In this document: in pieces, positions 17,178 through 26,565 of the stretch
Numbering within the stretch: the first letter of the stretch is position 1
Layout of the letters: each line of letters starts with the position of its first letter
Translations under genes and position numbers: made by a program
The notes under the pieces: model-generated
The model's database searches: none
What the model was told of the DNA's origin: nothing
The model's input: the letters and a program-made list of their open reading frames with translations, nothing else
From: Galbibacter sp. BG1
GTDB lineage: Bacteria > Bacteroidota > Bacteroidia > Flavobacteriales > Flavobacteriaceae
Length of the DNA: 64,000 bases
NCBI RefSeq assembly: GCF_013391805.1
Contig: NZ_CP058364.1
Location: forward strand, 3,105,501 to 3,169,500
Reading direction: 5' to 3'

Positions 17178-19310
17178 ATGAAGAACGTACCCTTGTTTCT
17201 CTTTCTATGTTTTATTTTTGTCGTTGCTTGTAAAAAGAACGAAAATAAGAATATGACAAAAGGAGTACCTCCAATAGCGGAAAAAAAACCAAAAACCTTA
17301 GAAAAGCACGGAGATATAAGGGTGGATGATTATTACTGGTTAAATGAAAGGGAAAATCCCGAGGTTATAGATTATTTGGAGCGGGAGAATGCCTATTATG
17401 AAAAAATGACTGCGCATACCGATGAGTTAAAAGATTCTTTATTCAAAGAGATGAAGGGCCGTATTAAAGAAGACGATCAATCGGTTCCATACAAATACAA
17501 TGGCTATTGGTATATTACCAAGTATGAAGAAGGAAAGGATTATCCTATTTATTTACGTAGAAAGGATAAAGAAGGCGCTAAAGAAGAAGTAATGTTCGAC
17601 TGTAATGAAATGGCCAAAGAACATTCCTATTTTAACTTAAGAGGCATTAACATAAGTCCCGATAACAAATTGGCGGCGTTTGGAGTAGATACTTTAAGCC
17701 GAAGACAGTATACGTTACAGGTAAAAAATCTGGAGACTGGAGAGATTTATCCGCTAGAAATAAAAAATACGACTGGTGGAAGCACATGGGCCAATGATAA
17801 TGAAACGCTTTTCTACACCCGCAAAGATGAACAGACCTTGCGTTCTGATAAAGTCTATAAACACGTTTTGGGACAATCTGAAAAAGAGGACGCATTGGTT
17901 TACAATGAAACAGATGAAACTTTTAATGCATTTGTTTACAAATCAAAATCCCAACAATATATAATTTTTGGTTCTGGAAGTACTTTAACGACGGAGTTTA
18001 GTTACTTAAATGCTGATAGGCCAGATGATGATATCAAAGTTTTTCAACCTAGGGAGAGAGGCCTGGAATATAGTATCGCTCATTATGGGGATTCTTTTTA
18101 CATCATTACCAATGCAGATAAAGCTACCAATTTTAAATTAATGAAAACTTCGGTTGGGAAAACCACCAAAGATCATTGGGTAGAGGTTATACCGCATAGG
18201 GAAGAAGTGCTTTTGGAAGATATCGATATCTTTAAAGATTATTTGGTTATAAGTGAACGTTCCAATGGCTTAAATAAAATAAAAATATCCCGTTGGGATG
18301 GTAGCAATGACTACTACATTCCTTTTGATAATGAAACGTATACAGTTTTTCCTTCTACCAATCTCGAATTTGATACGGATACCTTACGCTATGTGTACAA
18401 TTCTTTGACCACTCCTGCCAGTACGGTAGATTTTAACATGGCGACTAAAGAGAAAGTGGTTAAAAAAGAGCAGGAAGTACTTGGTGGAAAGTTCAATAAA
18501 GAAAATTATACGAGCGAACGGGTTTGGGCAACCGCCAAGGACGGAACCAAAATTCCGATTTCCATGGTTTACAAAAAAGGCATCGAAAAAAATGGGAATA
18601 ATCCTTTATTGCTCTATGGCTACGGTTCTTACGGTGCCACAATAGATCCTTATTTTTCTTCAGTCCGACTTTCATTGTTAGATCGAGGTTTCATATATGC
18701 CATCGCGCACATAAGAGGGGGGGAGTATTTGGGAAGAAATTGGTACGAAAATGGTAAATTATTAACCAAGAAAAATACATTTACAGATTTTGTGGATTGC
18801 TCTGAATACTTAATCAGTGAAAATTATACGTCTCCTAAACATCTTTATGCTATGGGTGGCTCTGCTGGAGGGCTGCTGATGGGGGCCGTCATCAATATGG
18901 CGCCACAGTTGTATAACGGGGTAATAGCAGCCGTACCCTTTGTAGATGTTGTCACTACGATGTTAGATGAAAGTATACCGCTTACAACAGGGGAATACGA
19001 CGAATGGGGGAACCCCAATAACAAAGAATATTACGACTATATAAAATCGTATTCGCCCTATGATAATGTAGCGCCTATAGAATATCCAAATTTATTTGTC
19101 ACCACTGGTTTGCACGATTCCCAAGTGCAGTATTGGGAGCCAGCAAAATGGGTAGCAAAGTTAAGAAATGTTAAAAAAGGGGATAACCTTCTTTTGTTTG
19201 AAATCAATATGGATGCAGGGCATGGGGGCGCTTCAGGGAGATTCGAAGCTTTAAAAGAAGTAGCTCGCGAATACGCTTTCCTACTAGATTTAGAAGGAAT
19301 TCCGCAGTAA
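17178..19310 (+). CDS. oligopeptidase B-like S9 serine peptidase, lipoprotein
   Basis: A prolyl-oligopeptidase-family enzyme (S9A) of 710 residues that cuts short peptides, probably after basic residues. The N-terminus is a lipoprotein signal (FLCFIFVVACKKN, acyl-accepting Cys near residue 19), so it acts in the periplasm or on the outer membrane. The beta-propeller half begins RVDDYYWLNERENPEVIDYL. The catalytic half has HIRGGEYLGRNWYENGK, the nucleophile Ser562 in GGSAGG, the loop LDESIPLTTGEYDEWGNP typical of oligopeptidase B, and the final His in DAGHGGASGR. All triad regions are present. It is divergent from ybaB, 64 bp away. Confidence 0.93.
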   Translation: MKNVPLFLFLCFIFVVACKKNENKNMTKGVPPIAEKKPKTLEKHGDIRVDDYYWLNERENPEVIDYLERENAYYEKMTAHTDELKDSLFKEMKGRIKEDDQSVPYKYNGYWYITKYEEGKDYPIYLRRKDKEGAKEEVMFDCNEMAKEHSYFNLRGINISPDNKLAAFGVDTLSRRQYTLQVKNLETGEIYPLEIKNTTGGSTWANDNETLFYTRKDEQTLRSDKVYKHVLGQSEKEDALVYNETDETFNAFVYKSKSQQYIIFGSGSTLTTEFSYLNADRPDDDIKVFQPRERGLEYSIAHYGDSFYIITNADKATNFKLMKTSVGKTTKDHWVEVIPHREEVLLEDIDIFKDYLVISERSNGLNKIKISRWDGSNDYYIPFDNETYTVFPSTNLEFDTDTLRYVYNSLTTPASTVDFNMATKEKVVKKEQEVLGGKFNKENYTSERVWATAKDGTKIPISMVYKKGIEKNGNNPLLLYGYGSYGATIDPYFSSVRLSLLDRGFIYAIAHIRGGEYLGRNWYENGKLLTKKNTFTDFVDCSEYLISENYTSPKHLYAMGGSAGGLLMGAVINMAPQLYNGVIAAVPFVDVVTTMLDESIPLTTGEYDEWGNPNNKEYYDYIKSYSPYDNVAPIEYPNLFVTTGLHDSQVQYWEPAKWVAKLRNVKKGDNLLLFEINMDAGHGGASGRFEALKEVAREYAFLLDLEGIPQ

Positions 19311-19379
19311 TTAAAAAAAATAACTAAATTTGCAAGGTTTGGAGACATTCAAAACTATTTTGTATCTAACCAAATTCAT

Positions 19380-20420
19380 ATGAAACAAAAGATAAAAGCT
19401 TACGATAATGTTTTAGATTTAATTGGGAATACCCCACTTCTAAAACTTAAAAAAATAACCCAAAATCTTATTGGAAATTTTTACGCTAAGGTAGAAGCTT
19501 TTAACCCTGGACATTCAAGTAAAGATAGAATTGCACTACATATTATAGAAGAAGCCGAGAGAAAAGGCATTTTAAAACCTGGCGATACCATTATAGAAAC
19601 TACTTCTGGAAATACGGGATTTAGTATTGCCATGGTAAGCGTTATAAAAGGTTATGAATGTATTTTAGCGGTAAGCTCTAAGTCTTCCCCAGATAAAATA
19701 GATATGCTGCGCGCTATGGGCGCCAAGGTATATGTTTGCCCAGCGCACGTTAGTGCAGACGATCCTCGTTCTTACTATCAAGTGGCGAGACGCATGCACG
19801 ACGAAATGAAGGGTTCGGTTTATATAAATCAGTATTTCAACGAGCTCAATATGGATGCTCATTATAAGTCTACGGGACCTGAAATTTGGGATCAAACCAA
19901 TGGGCAAATTACGCATCTAGTAGCTTGTAGCGGTACTGGAGGTACTATTTCCGGGACAGCAAGATTCCTAAAGGAACAAAATCCGAATATAAAAATTATC
20001 GGGGTAGATGCCTATGGTTCTGTTTTAAAGAAATATCACGAAACCCGAGAGTTTGATAGCGATGAGATATATCCTTACAGAATTGAAGGTTTGGGTAAAA
20101 ATTTAATCCCTACCGCGACAGATTTTGATGTTATCGATAAATTCGTAAAAGTTACTGACGAGGAAAGTGCCCATACTGCCAGGGAAATTTCTAAGACAGA
20201 AGGATGTTTTGTGGGATATACTAGCGGGGCGGTTATGCAAGCCATAAAACAACTGGCTGAAGAAAACGAATTTGATAAAGACAGTATAGTAGTTATGGTT
20301 TTCCCAGACCACGGATCGCGTTATATGAGTAAAATTTATAGCGATGAATGGATGCGCACACAAGGATTTTTTGATTCTGTTAATACGGAAGAAACTCAAA
20401 AAATAGAGTATATAAAATAA
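19380..20420 (+). CDS. cysteine-synthase-like PLP enzyme, candidate cysteate synthase
   Basis: A fold-type II PLP enzyme of 346 residues from the cysteine synthase/cystathionine beta-synthase group. The cofactor Lys48 is in [12 protein letters not shown], the substrate loop is [10 protein letters not shown], the phosphate cup is [12 protein letters not shown], and the cofactor ring Ser is in YTSGAVMQA. It lacks a C-terminal CBS regulatory pair. It is the first gene of a co-directional set with a cupin (13-nt gap), an SDR reductase and an alpha-oxoamine synthase. In reported capnine/sulfonolipid synthesis a PLP cysteate synthase supplies cysteate to an oxoamine synthase, so that is my preferred role. 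Ordinary cysteine synthesis is the alternative. A TAAATTTG at 19325-19332 is a candidate -7 element. Confidence 0.7.
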   Translation: MKQKIKAYDNVLDLIGNTPLLKLKKITQNLIGNFYAKVEAFNPGHSSKDRIALHIIEEAERKGILKPGDTIIETTSGNTGFSIAMVSVIKGYECILAVSSKSSPDKIDMLRAMGAKVYVCPAHVSADDPRSYYQVARRMHDEMKGSVYINQYFNELNMDAHYKSTGPEIWDQTNGQITHLVACSGTGGTISGTARFLKEQNPNIKIIGVDAYGSVLKKYHETREFDSDEIYPYRIEGLGKNLIPTATDFDVIDKFVKVTDEESAHTAREISKTEGCFVGYTSGAVMQAIKQLAEENEFDKDSIVVMVFPDHGSRYMSKIYSDEWMRTQGFFDSVNTEETQKIEYIK

Positions 20421-20433
20421 ACGTAAAACATAC

Positions 20434-21297
20434 ATGTCAAATTTCAATTTGGTCGATAAAGTATCGAACATCACCAAAGAGGAATTTAAAGAGAAATATC
20501 TTTCCACCAATACTCCGGTAATATTTAAAGATTTAGCCAAAAATTGGAAGGCGACGCACGAGTGGACATTTGACTTTTTCCGAAAAAATTACGGCGATTG
20601 GGAAATTCCTATGTACGATGATTCTTATCATGATCCGGGAAACGGATACATGAAACCAGTTGCTACTAAAAAATTTAGGGACTATTTGGATGTTATTGAA
20701 ACCAAACCAACCAATTTAAGGTTTCATAACTTTCAGATAATGAAGAAAGCTCCAGAACTGGCAACATATTACGAAACTCCAACAATTATGGATGGATTTT
20801 TAAAGTTTGCCTTAATGTTTTTTGGGGGAGAAGGTTCAGCCTTGAACCTGCATTACGATATTGACTGCTCCCATGTTTTTTTAACCCATTTCCAGACAGA
20901 AAAAAAGGTTTTTCTATATCACCCAGATCAATCTCCATTTTTATATAAACTTCCGTTTACCAATCATTCTCACGTCGATGTTCTAAACGCTGATTACAAT
21001 AAATATCCAGCTTTTAAATATGCAAGCGGTCTTAAAGCTGTTTTAAAGCACGGAGAAACACTATTTATCCCTAAATTGTGGTGGCATTATGTTTATTATT
21101 CAAAAGGCGGCTTTTCTTTAGCTCTAAGGGCTAATGACTCCATAAAAACGAAGGCAAAAGGACTCTCTAATTTAGTAAGGCTTTTTACCGTGGATAATGG
21201 GATGAATTTAATAGCAGGGGAAAAATGGAAAAACTACAAGGAAGAAAAAGCAGAGGAAAATGCCAATAAAGCCTTAGAAAGAATGAAATCTGCTTAA
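20434..21297 (+). CDS. cupin/JmjC-like Fe(II) 2-oxoglutarate hydroxylase
   Basis: A 287-residue protein of the Cupin_8/JmjC-like group. The N-terminal segment VIFKDLAKNWKATHEW is the usual entry of this family. The metal site reads as HYD in LNLHYDIDCSHVFLTHFQ, with the distal His in IPKLWWHYVYYS; together they give the HxD...H facial triad. Such enzymes hydroxylate proteins or small molecules using O2 and 2-oxoglutarate. It is squeezed between the cysteate-synthase-like gene (13 nt) and the SDR (25 nt), so it is probably cotranscribed. A role in modifying the lipid, or an enzyme of the pathway, is an inference from position only. Confidence 0.75.
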   Translation: MSNFNLVDKVSNITKEEFKEKYLSTNTPVIFKDLAKNWKATHEWTFDFFRKNYGDWEIPMYDDSYHDPGNGYMKPVATKKFRDYLDVIETKPTNLRFHNFQIMKKAPELATYYETPTIMDGFLKFALMFFGGEGSALNLHYDIDCSHVFLTHFQTEKKVFLYHPDQSPFLYKLPFTNHSHVDVLNADYNKYPAFKYASGLKAVLKHGETLFIPKLWWHYVYYSKGGFSLALRANDSIKTKAKGLSNLVRLFTVDNGMNLIAGEKWKNYKEEKAEENANKALERMKSA

Positions 21298-21322
21298 ATT
21301 TGGCGTATGTAAAAAACAAGAG

Positions 21323-22186
21323 ATGAAACACATTTTAATAACCGGGGTTTCTTCCGGGATAGGTTATACAACTGCAAAATTATTTTTAGAGAAAGGTTTT
21401 TTTGTTTTCGGAAGTGTTAGAAAACAAAAGGATGCCGATGAATTACAAAAAGAATTGGGAGGGAACTTTCTTCCTTTAATTTTTGATGTGGTAAATGAAG
21501 CTGCCATCAAACAGGCGGTAAAGATAGTGGAAGGAAAACTTGGGGAAGGTGTAGGTTTGGAGTGTTTGGTAAACAATGCAGGGGTTTCTGTAAATGGGCC
21601 ACTAGCCTATATTTCCATTGAAGAATTCTCCAATCAATTAGATATAAATGTTTTAGGTGTTTTGAGGGTAACCCAAGCATTTTTACCACTTTTAGGCTTT
21701 AATAACGAGCTTCCAAAAGGAAGAATTGTAAATATAAGCAGTGGCTCTGGTAGGGTTACTAGGCCTTTTATGGCGCCCTATTCGGCATCTAAATATGCGG
21801 TAGAAGCCCTTTCTGATGGTTTTAGAAGGGAATTACTGGATTTTGGCATAGAGGTTACCGTTATAGAACCCGGCCCTATAAAGTCAGAAATTTGGAGTAA
21901 GGCAAAGGCAGATGCCGAAACCCAAGTTAACAAATATAAAGATACGCCGTACGAGAAGATTTACGACCATATGGACAAAGCTGTTCAAGGCATGGAAGGA
22001 ATTGCTCTCGATGCGAGTAAAGTTTCCAATTTAATCTACGGTATCGTTGCTGGGGAAAAGAAAAAAACACGATATCTGGTAGCACCAAAAAAATGGTTGT
22101 TTTGGTTGGCTATCCATGTGTTTCCCGATAAGTTTTTAGACAAAATGTTTCAGAAGCAGTTTAAGAAACTAGTGGAAGAACAATAA
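21323..22186 (+). CDS. SDR oxidoreductase, candidate 3-ketocapnine/3-ketosphinganine reductase
   Basis: A classical short-chain dehydrogenase of 287 residues: cofactor motif TGVSSGIG at 7-14, VNNAG, NISSGSGRV (catalytic Ser) and YSASK (catalytic Tyr and Lys). The C-terminal extension (LVAPKKWLFWLAIHVFPDKFLDKMF) is hydrophobic and amphipathic, as in SDRs acting on lipids such as 3-ketosphinganine reductase. It precedes an alpha-oxoamine synthase, whose 3-keto product needs exactly this reduction. Family assignment is certain. The substrate is inferred from the neighbour. Confidence 0.8.
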   Translation: MKHILITGVSSGIGYTTAKLFLEKGFFVFGSVRKQKDADELQKELGGNFLPLIFDVVNEAAIKQAVKIVEGKLGEGVGLECLVNNAGVSVNGPLAYISIEEFSNQLDINVLGVLRVTQAFLPLLGFNNELPKGRIVNISSGSGRVTRPFMAPYSASKYAVEALSDGFRRELLDFGIEVTVIEPGPIKSEIWSKAKADAETQVNKYKDTPYEKIYDHMDKAVQGMEGIALDASKVSNLIYGIVAGEKKKTRYLVAPKKWLFWLAIHVFPDKFLDKMFQKQFKKLVEEQ

Positions 22187-22272
22187 ATTATTTATGATAA
22201 GAGTTTAAATTTAGTTACTTTTGCGAGCGGTAAATTTAACGTTTATTTGAACATAAAAGAAACTCCATTTAC

Positions 22273-23535
22273 ATGAGAGATTTATTTGATAGAATTATTG
22301 AGAACAAAGGGCCATTAGGAAAATGGGCTTCTCAGGCAGAGGGATATTTTGTTTTTCCTAAACTGGAAGGACAAATTTCAAACAGAATGAAGTTTAATGG
22401 GAAAGAAGTAATTACCTGGAGTATCAATGATTATCTTGGTCTTGCTAATCATCCAGAAGTTCTAAAAGCAGACGCAGAGGCTGCAATGGAGCACGGGGCG
22501 GCTTACCCTATGGGGGCACGAATGATGAGTGGACATACAGACCTTCACGAAAAATTACAAAACGAACTTGCTAAATTCGTAAATAAAGAGGCTACCTATT
22601 TATTGAACTTTGGATATCAAGGAATGGTATCTGCTATCGATGCTTTGGTTACCAAAGACGATATTATTGTTTATGATGTAGATTCCCATGCTTGTATTAT
22701 CGATGGGGTACGTTTACATATGGGTAAACGTTTCACCTATCAGCACAACGATATGGATAGCCTTGAGAAAAACTTGGAGCGTGCTACCAAAATGGCAGAG
22801 CAAACAGGTGGTGGTATCTTGGTTATTTCTGAAGGTGTTTTTGGTATGCGTGGCGAACAAGGTCGCTTAAAAGAGATTGTAGCGCTTAAACAAAAATACA
22901 ACTTTAGATTACTTGTAGATGATGCCCATGGTTTTGGTACCTTAGGGGAGACAGGGGCAGGTGCTGGAGAAGAGCAAGGTGTACAGGATCAAATAGATGT
23001 TTATTTTGCCACCTTTGCAAAGTCTATGGCCAGCATTGGTGCTTTCTTGGCAGGAGATAAAGAAGTAATAGATTACCTAAAATATAATTTACGTTCTCAA
23101 ATGTTTGCAAAATCATTACCAATGATTTTTGTAAAAGGAGCTTTAAAGCGTTTGGAGATGCTTAGAACCATGCCAGAACTTAAAGCTAAGTTATGGGAGA
23201 ACGTTAATGCCCTTCAAAATGGATTAAAGGAAAGAGGTTTCGATATTGGGAATACACAGAGTTGTGTAACACCAGTATATCTAAACGGAAGCATCCCAGA
23301 AGCCATGGCATTGGTAAAGGATTTACGTGAAAACTACGGAATTTTCTGTTCGATTGTGGTGTACCCTGTAATACCTAAAGGATTAATTCTTTTACGTATG
23401 ATTCCTACAGCTACCCATACCTTGGCAGATATCGAGGCGACACTTGAAGCGTTTTCGGCAATCAGGGACCGGCTTGAAAATGGAACCTACAAAAGACTTT
23501 CTGCAGCCGTAGAAGCTGCTATGGAAGACAAGTAG
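22273..23535 (+). CDS. alpha-oxoamine synthase (serine palmitoyltransferase-like), candidate cysteate acyltransferase
   Basis: A PLP-dependent enzyme of 420 residues that condenses an amino acid with an acyl thioester and releases CO2. Family marks are WSINDYLGLANHPEV, the ring-stacking His in DVDSHACIIDG, SEGVFGMRGEQG, the cofactor Asp/His in DDAHGFGTLG, and the Schiff-base Lys250 in FAKSMASIGAFLAG. In Bacteroidota this group makes sphinganine from serine or capnine from cysteate; the nearby cysteine-synthase-like gene favours cysteate. 8-amino-7-oxononanoate synthase and glycine C-acetyltransferase are less likely, since no biotin or threonine genes adjoin. TACTTTTG at 22216-22223 is a candidate -7 element. 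Confidence 0.85.
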   Translation: MRDLFDRIIENKGPLGKWASQAEGYFVFPKLEGQISNRMKFNGKEVITWSINDYLGLANHPEVLKADAEAAMEHGAAYPMGARMMSGHTDLHEKLQNELAKFVNKEATYLLNFGYQGMVSAIDALVTKDDIIVYDVDSHACIIDGVRLHMGKRFTYQHNDMDSLEKNLERATKMAEQTGGGILVISEGVFGMRGEQGRLKEIVALKQKYNFRLLVDDAHGFGTLGETGAGAGEEQGVQDQIDVYFATFAKSMASIGAFLAGDKEVIDYLKYNLRSQMFAKSLPMIFVKGALKRLEMLRTMPELKAKLWENVNALQNGLKERGFDIGNTQSCVTPVYLNGSIPEAMALVKDLRENYGIFCSIVVYPVIPKGLILLRMIPTATHTLADIEATLEAFSAIRDRLENGTYKRLSAAVEAAMEDK

Positions 23536-23560
23536 AAAAATATAGAATATTCAAATTATA

Positions 23561-23591
23561 AAAAAATCCGCTTTTTTAAGCGGATTTTTTT
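23561..23591 (+). terminator. terminator closing the lipid gene set
   Basis: AAAAAATCCGCTT (23561-23573) pairs perfectly with AAGCGGATTTTTT (23578-23590) around TTTT, ending in a T-run. It lies 26 bp after the oxoamine synthase stop. Confidence 0.85.
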
Positions 23592-23656
23592 ATGGAACTA
23601 CTGAATAAACTATAAATTTTTCTATTTTAAAGATTATCTAACCAATAATTAAAAAG

Positions 23657-25435
23657 ATGCTAAATATTCAACACAATAATTTTTCCTTTTATATTCTATT
23701 ATGTTTTTCCTATTTGTGCTGCCTTAATTCAATTTATGCTCAAGAGCAAAACCCTAAAAAAACGAAGGATTCCATAAGGGAACTCCCCACTAAGGAAAGT
23801 GTTCTGCCAGCAAATGGCGTTTATCAACAAAATGCTATTCAAGAATATAACGAAGCTTACTATCAACTTAGTAGATTGAATGAAAGTATGGGGTTGCCCC
23901 CGAGCAAATATAATTTGCAAACACCACAAGCGGCGCTGGAACATTTTGTGGTAAGTTGTAGAAATCAAAATTACGAAGCAGCGGCCTATGCTTTAAATTT
24001 AAACCTACTGCCAGACAATATTAAGCATACAGATGCAGGAAAACTGGCTCAAAAACTATTTATAGTTTTAGATTCTAGGATAAAAATTGATTGGGATGGT
24101 TTATCCGACAGGCCTGATGGTCAAACAGATATTAGAACTACAACTAACCAGGCAATTGCTGGTCAAGCTCGAAGAAGTGTAGTTTTTGGAACTATAGATC
24201 TGGAGGAGCGAGATGTTATTTTGAGGCTGCAAAGGGTGAAATACCAAGACTACGGTGCGTTTTGGTTGATTTCTTCAAACACGGTAGAAAATATTGAGCC
24301 TTTATACGAAGAATACGGCCCGAGAAAGCTGGATCGAATGATGCCGAGTTGGGCCAGAATTAAGTTTTTAAATATTCCGGTTTGGAAATTTTTAGGAACG
24401 TTGTTATTAATGGGGATATCTTTTTTAGTTGGTTGGGTGTGCTTTAAACTTCTTAAAATGATATTTAAACGTTTTAAAAAGGTGTGGCTTACCACAATCT
24501 CTTCCAAGCTGGCAAAACCTGGTGCAATTGCGATTGGTGTTTTGTTTTTTTATGTGACTTTAAATGAGTTGATTTCCTTTGCGGGACCTTTTGCAAGCAA
24601 TATTTACGCGGTTCTTCTAATTGTGGTGGTAGGTGCCGTTACTTGGTTTATTATGAAGTTTATTGATGCCTTTATGGTTTATGTAGCCGAAAATCAAATA
24701 GGTGATGTTTCTCCGGAAGAGAATTCTGAAGCTAGGAAATCCTTAACCTATATATCAGTAGCAAGAAGGATTATTACTTTTCTCGTCACTATCGTTGGGA
24801 TAAGCATTGTTTTATCACAATTCCGTTCCTTTGAAAAATTAGGTATTTCCCTATTGGCCTCTGCCGGGGTTGTAACTGTGGTTCTAGGGGTTGCAGCACA
24901 AAGTACACTTGGGAACATCATTGCAGGCATACAAATAGCAATTACCAGACCTGCCAAAATTGGTGATACCATAATAATAGATGATAATTGGGGCTATGTA
25001 GAAGATATAACGTTTACATATATGGTGGTGCGAACATGGGATTTGAGACGACTTGTAGTCCCATTAAAGGAAATAATTTCTAAAACTTTTGAGAACTGGT
25101 CAATGACCAGTGCCAATCAAATACGGCCTATTATTTTGTATGCCGATTATCGTGTGGATGTCGAAAAAATAAGAACAAAATTTAAAGAACTTTTGGAATC
25201 TAACGAAAAGTGGGATAAAGAACATGAACCCAGCGTACAAGTGGTAGAGGTTACCGAGCGGGCGGTAAAAGTGAGGGCGCTGTGCAGTGCAAAAGATGCC
25301 ATGTCCAGTTGGGACCTTCACTGCGAACTACGGGAACAGCTGGTAAAGTACATTAGCTCTTTGGAAAAAGGAGCTTATTTAACCAGATCCCGTCATTTGG
25401 CAGATACCCAATGGAGACAGCACTCTGAAGATTAA
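23657..25435 (+). CDS. MscS-family mechanosensitive ion channel
   Basis: A large MscS-type channel of 592 residues, which relieves turgor on osmotic downshock. An N-terminal signal peptide ends near CLNSIYAQ, then a soluble periplasmic domain of about 190 residues, then membrane helices from about residue 238. The pore helix and beta domain read SLLASAGVVTVVLGVAAQSTLGN, ITRPAKIGDTIIIDDNWGYVEDI and VPLKEIISKTFENWS, all canonical. The C-terminal cytoplasmic cage follows to residue 592. Its own promoter lies after the terminator at 23561-23591. The ligand or special role of the periplasmic domain is unknown. Confidence 0.92.
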   Translation: MLNIQHNNFSFYILLCFSYLCCLNSIYAQEQNPKKTKDSIRELPTKESVLPANGVYQQNAIQEYNEAYYQLSRLNESMGLPPSKYNLQTPQAALEHFVVSCRNQNYEAAAYALNLNLLPDNIKHTDAGKLAQKLFIVLDSRIKIDWDGLSDRPDGQTDIRTTTNQAIAGQARRSVVFGTIDLEERDVILRLQRVKYQDYGAFWLISSNTVENIEPLYEEYGPRKLDRMMPSWARIKFLNIPVWKFLGTLLLMGISFLVGWVCFKLLKMIFKRFKKVWLTTISSKLAKPGAIAIGVLFFYVTLNELISFAGPFASNIYAVLLIVVVGAVTWFIMKFIDAFMVYVAENQIGDVSPEENSEARKSLTYISVARRIITFLVTIVGISIVLSQFRSFEKLGISLLASAGVVTVVLGVAAQSTLGNIIAGIQIAITRPAKIGDTIIIDDNWGYVEDITFTYMVVRTWDLRRLVVPLKEIISKTFENWSMTSANQIRPIILYADYRVDVEKIRTKFKELLESNEKWDKEHEPSVQVVEVTERAVKVRALCSAKDAMSSWDLHCELREQLVKYISSLEKGAYLTRSRHLADTQWRQHSED

Positions 25436-25444
25436 AAAAGCAAT

Positions 25445-26563
25445 TTATAGATACTTTCTATAGGTTCGCCATTTTTTTATTAGTTGCGGATTGTAATCTT
25501 TCCAAAGCGCTTGCACTTGATTGTTGGTTTCTAGTTCTGGATTGGTTTCTACAATTTCAATTCCACGGCGCACAAATACTTCATATGTTTTATGAAATAT
25601 GATTGCCGTAAGTCCTTTACGCATATATTCCGGAGCCACCCCAATAAGTAGCATAGTTGCTTTGTTGTTTTTCTTTTGAGCCTTTAAAAGATGATAGAAC
25701 CCAAAAGGGAATAACTTGCCATTGGCTTTTTGCAAGGCTTTGGAAAATGAAGGCATTATAATTGAAAAAGCGACCAACTCATCATTTTCATCAGCAATAA
25801 GATTTACAAAGTCTGGGTCTAGAAATTTCAGATACTTATTCTTATAATGCTCTATTTGATAAGGTTTTATGGGCGTGAAAGATTCTAAATGTTCGTGCGA
25901 ACGATTCATTAAATCAAAAATCTTTTCAGCATAGGGTAAAAGTGTTTTTGTATTAGGCGTATGAATGAGCTTTAAATTGTATTTTTTCATTAGAAGATCA
26001 GAAAACTTGGCGAGTTTTTCTGGAACCTTATTAGGCGTTAAAATTTCAAACTCTTTCCAATCTACTTCTTTTTGAAATCCCACCGCATCCATCAAGGTAG
26101 GGTAATAGGCGTAGTTATAGTTGGTAGGCATGCTACCTATACGGTCGAAGCCCTCTATAAGCATTCCTGCCTTATCCATATTGGAAAACCCAGCGGGACC
26201 TTCTACAAATTCTAATTTATGCTCTTTCCCAATAGCAAATACTTTTTCAAACAGAGCTTTGGCAACATTTTCATCTTCAATGGCGTCGAACCAACCAAAC
26301 CGCAGTTTACTATTGCCAAGTTCTTTTACTTCATTCCAATTAATAATAGCGCAAACACGACCTGCAACTGCTCCGTTTTTATAAGCTAAAAAAAACCACG
26401 CATCAGCATTTTTAAACGCTGGGTTCTTTTTGCGATCAAAATTATTGAGTTCTTCCTTGATGATAGGTGGAACCCAGTTTTTGGAATTCTTGTAAAGGGA
26501 AAAGGGGAATTTAACAAATTGTTCCAATTCCTTTTTTGTGGTCGCTTGCTTTATTTCTATCAT
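25445..26563 (-). CDS. GNAT-fold acyltransferase-like protein, candidate lipid N-acyltransferase
   Basis: A 372-residue protein with GNAT features in the C-terminal half: FVNLIADENDELVAFSIIMPS, TMLLIGVAPEYMRKGLTAIIF (acyl-CoA loop) and the closing VETNPELETNNQVQALWK. The N-terminal half (KELEQFVKFPFSLYKNSKNWVPP) is a second, diverged domain. It is too long for an ordinary acetyltransferase. The bacterial ceramide synthase of Caulobacter is, as I recall, an acyl-CoA N-acyltransferase of this superfamily, so N-acylation of the sphingoid or capnine base made next door is a reasonable guess. It starts 2 nt after the stop of the outer-membrane barrel gene, so the two form an operon. Confidence 0.6.
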   Translation of the reverse strand: MIEIKQATTKKELEQFVKFPFSLYKNSKNWVPPIIKEELNNFDRKKNPAFKNADAWFFLAYKNGAVAGRVCAIINWNEVKELGNSKLRFGWFDAIEDENVAKALFEKVFAIGKEHKLEFVEGPAGFSNMDKAGMLIEGFDRIGSMPTNYNYAYYPTLMDAVGFQKEVDWKEFEILTPNKVPEKLAKFSDLLMKKYNLKLIHTPNTKTLLPYAEKIFDLMNRSHEHLESFTPIKPYQIEHYKNKYLKFLDPDFVNLIADENDELVAFSIIMPSFSKALQKANGKLFPFGFYHLLKAQKKNNKATMLLIGVAPEYMRKGLTAIIFHKTYEVFVRRGIEIVETNPELETNNQVQALWKDYNPQLIKKWRTYRKYL

Positions 26564-26565
26564 TG

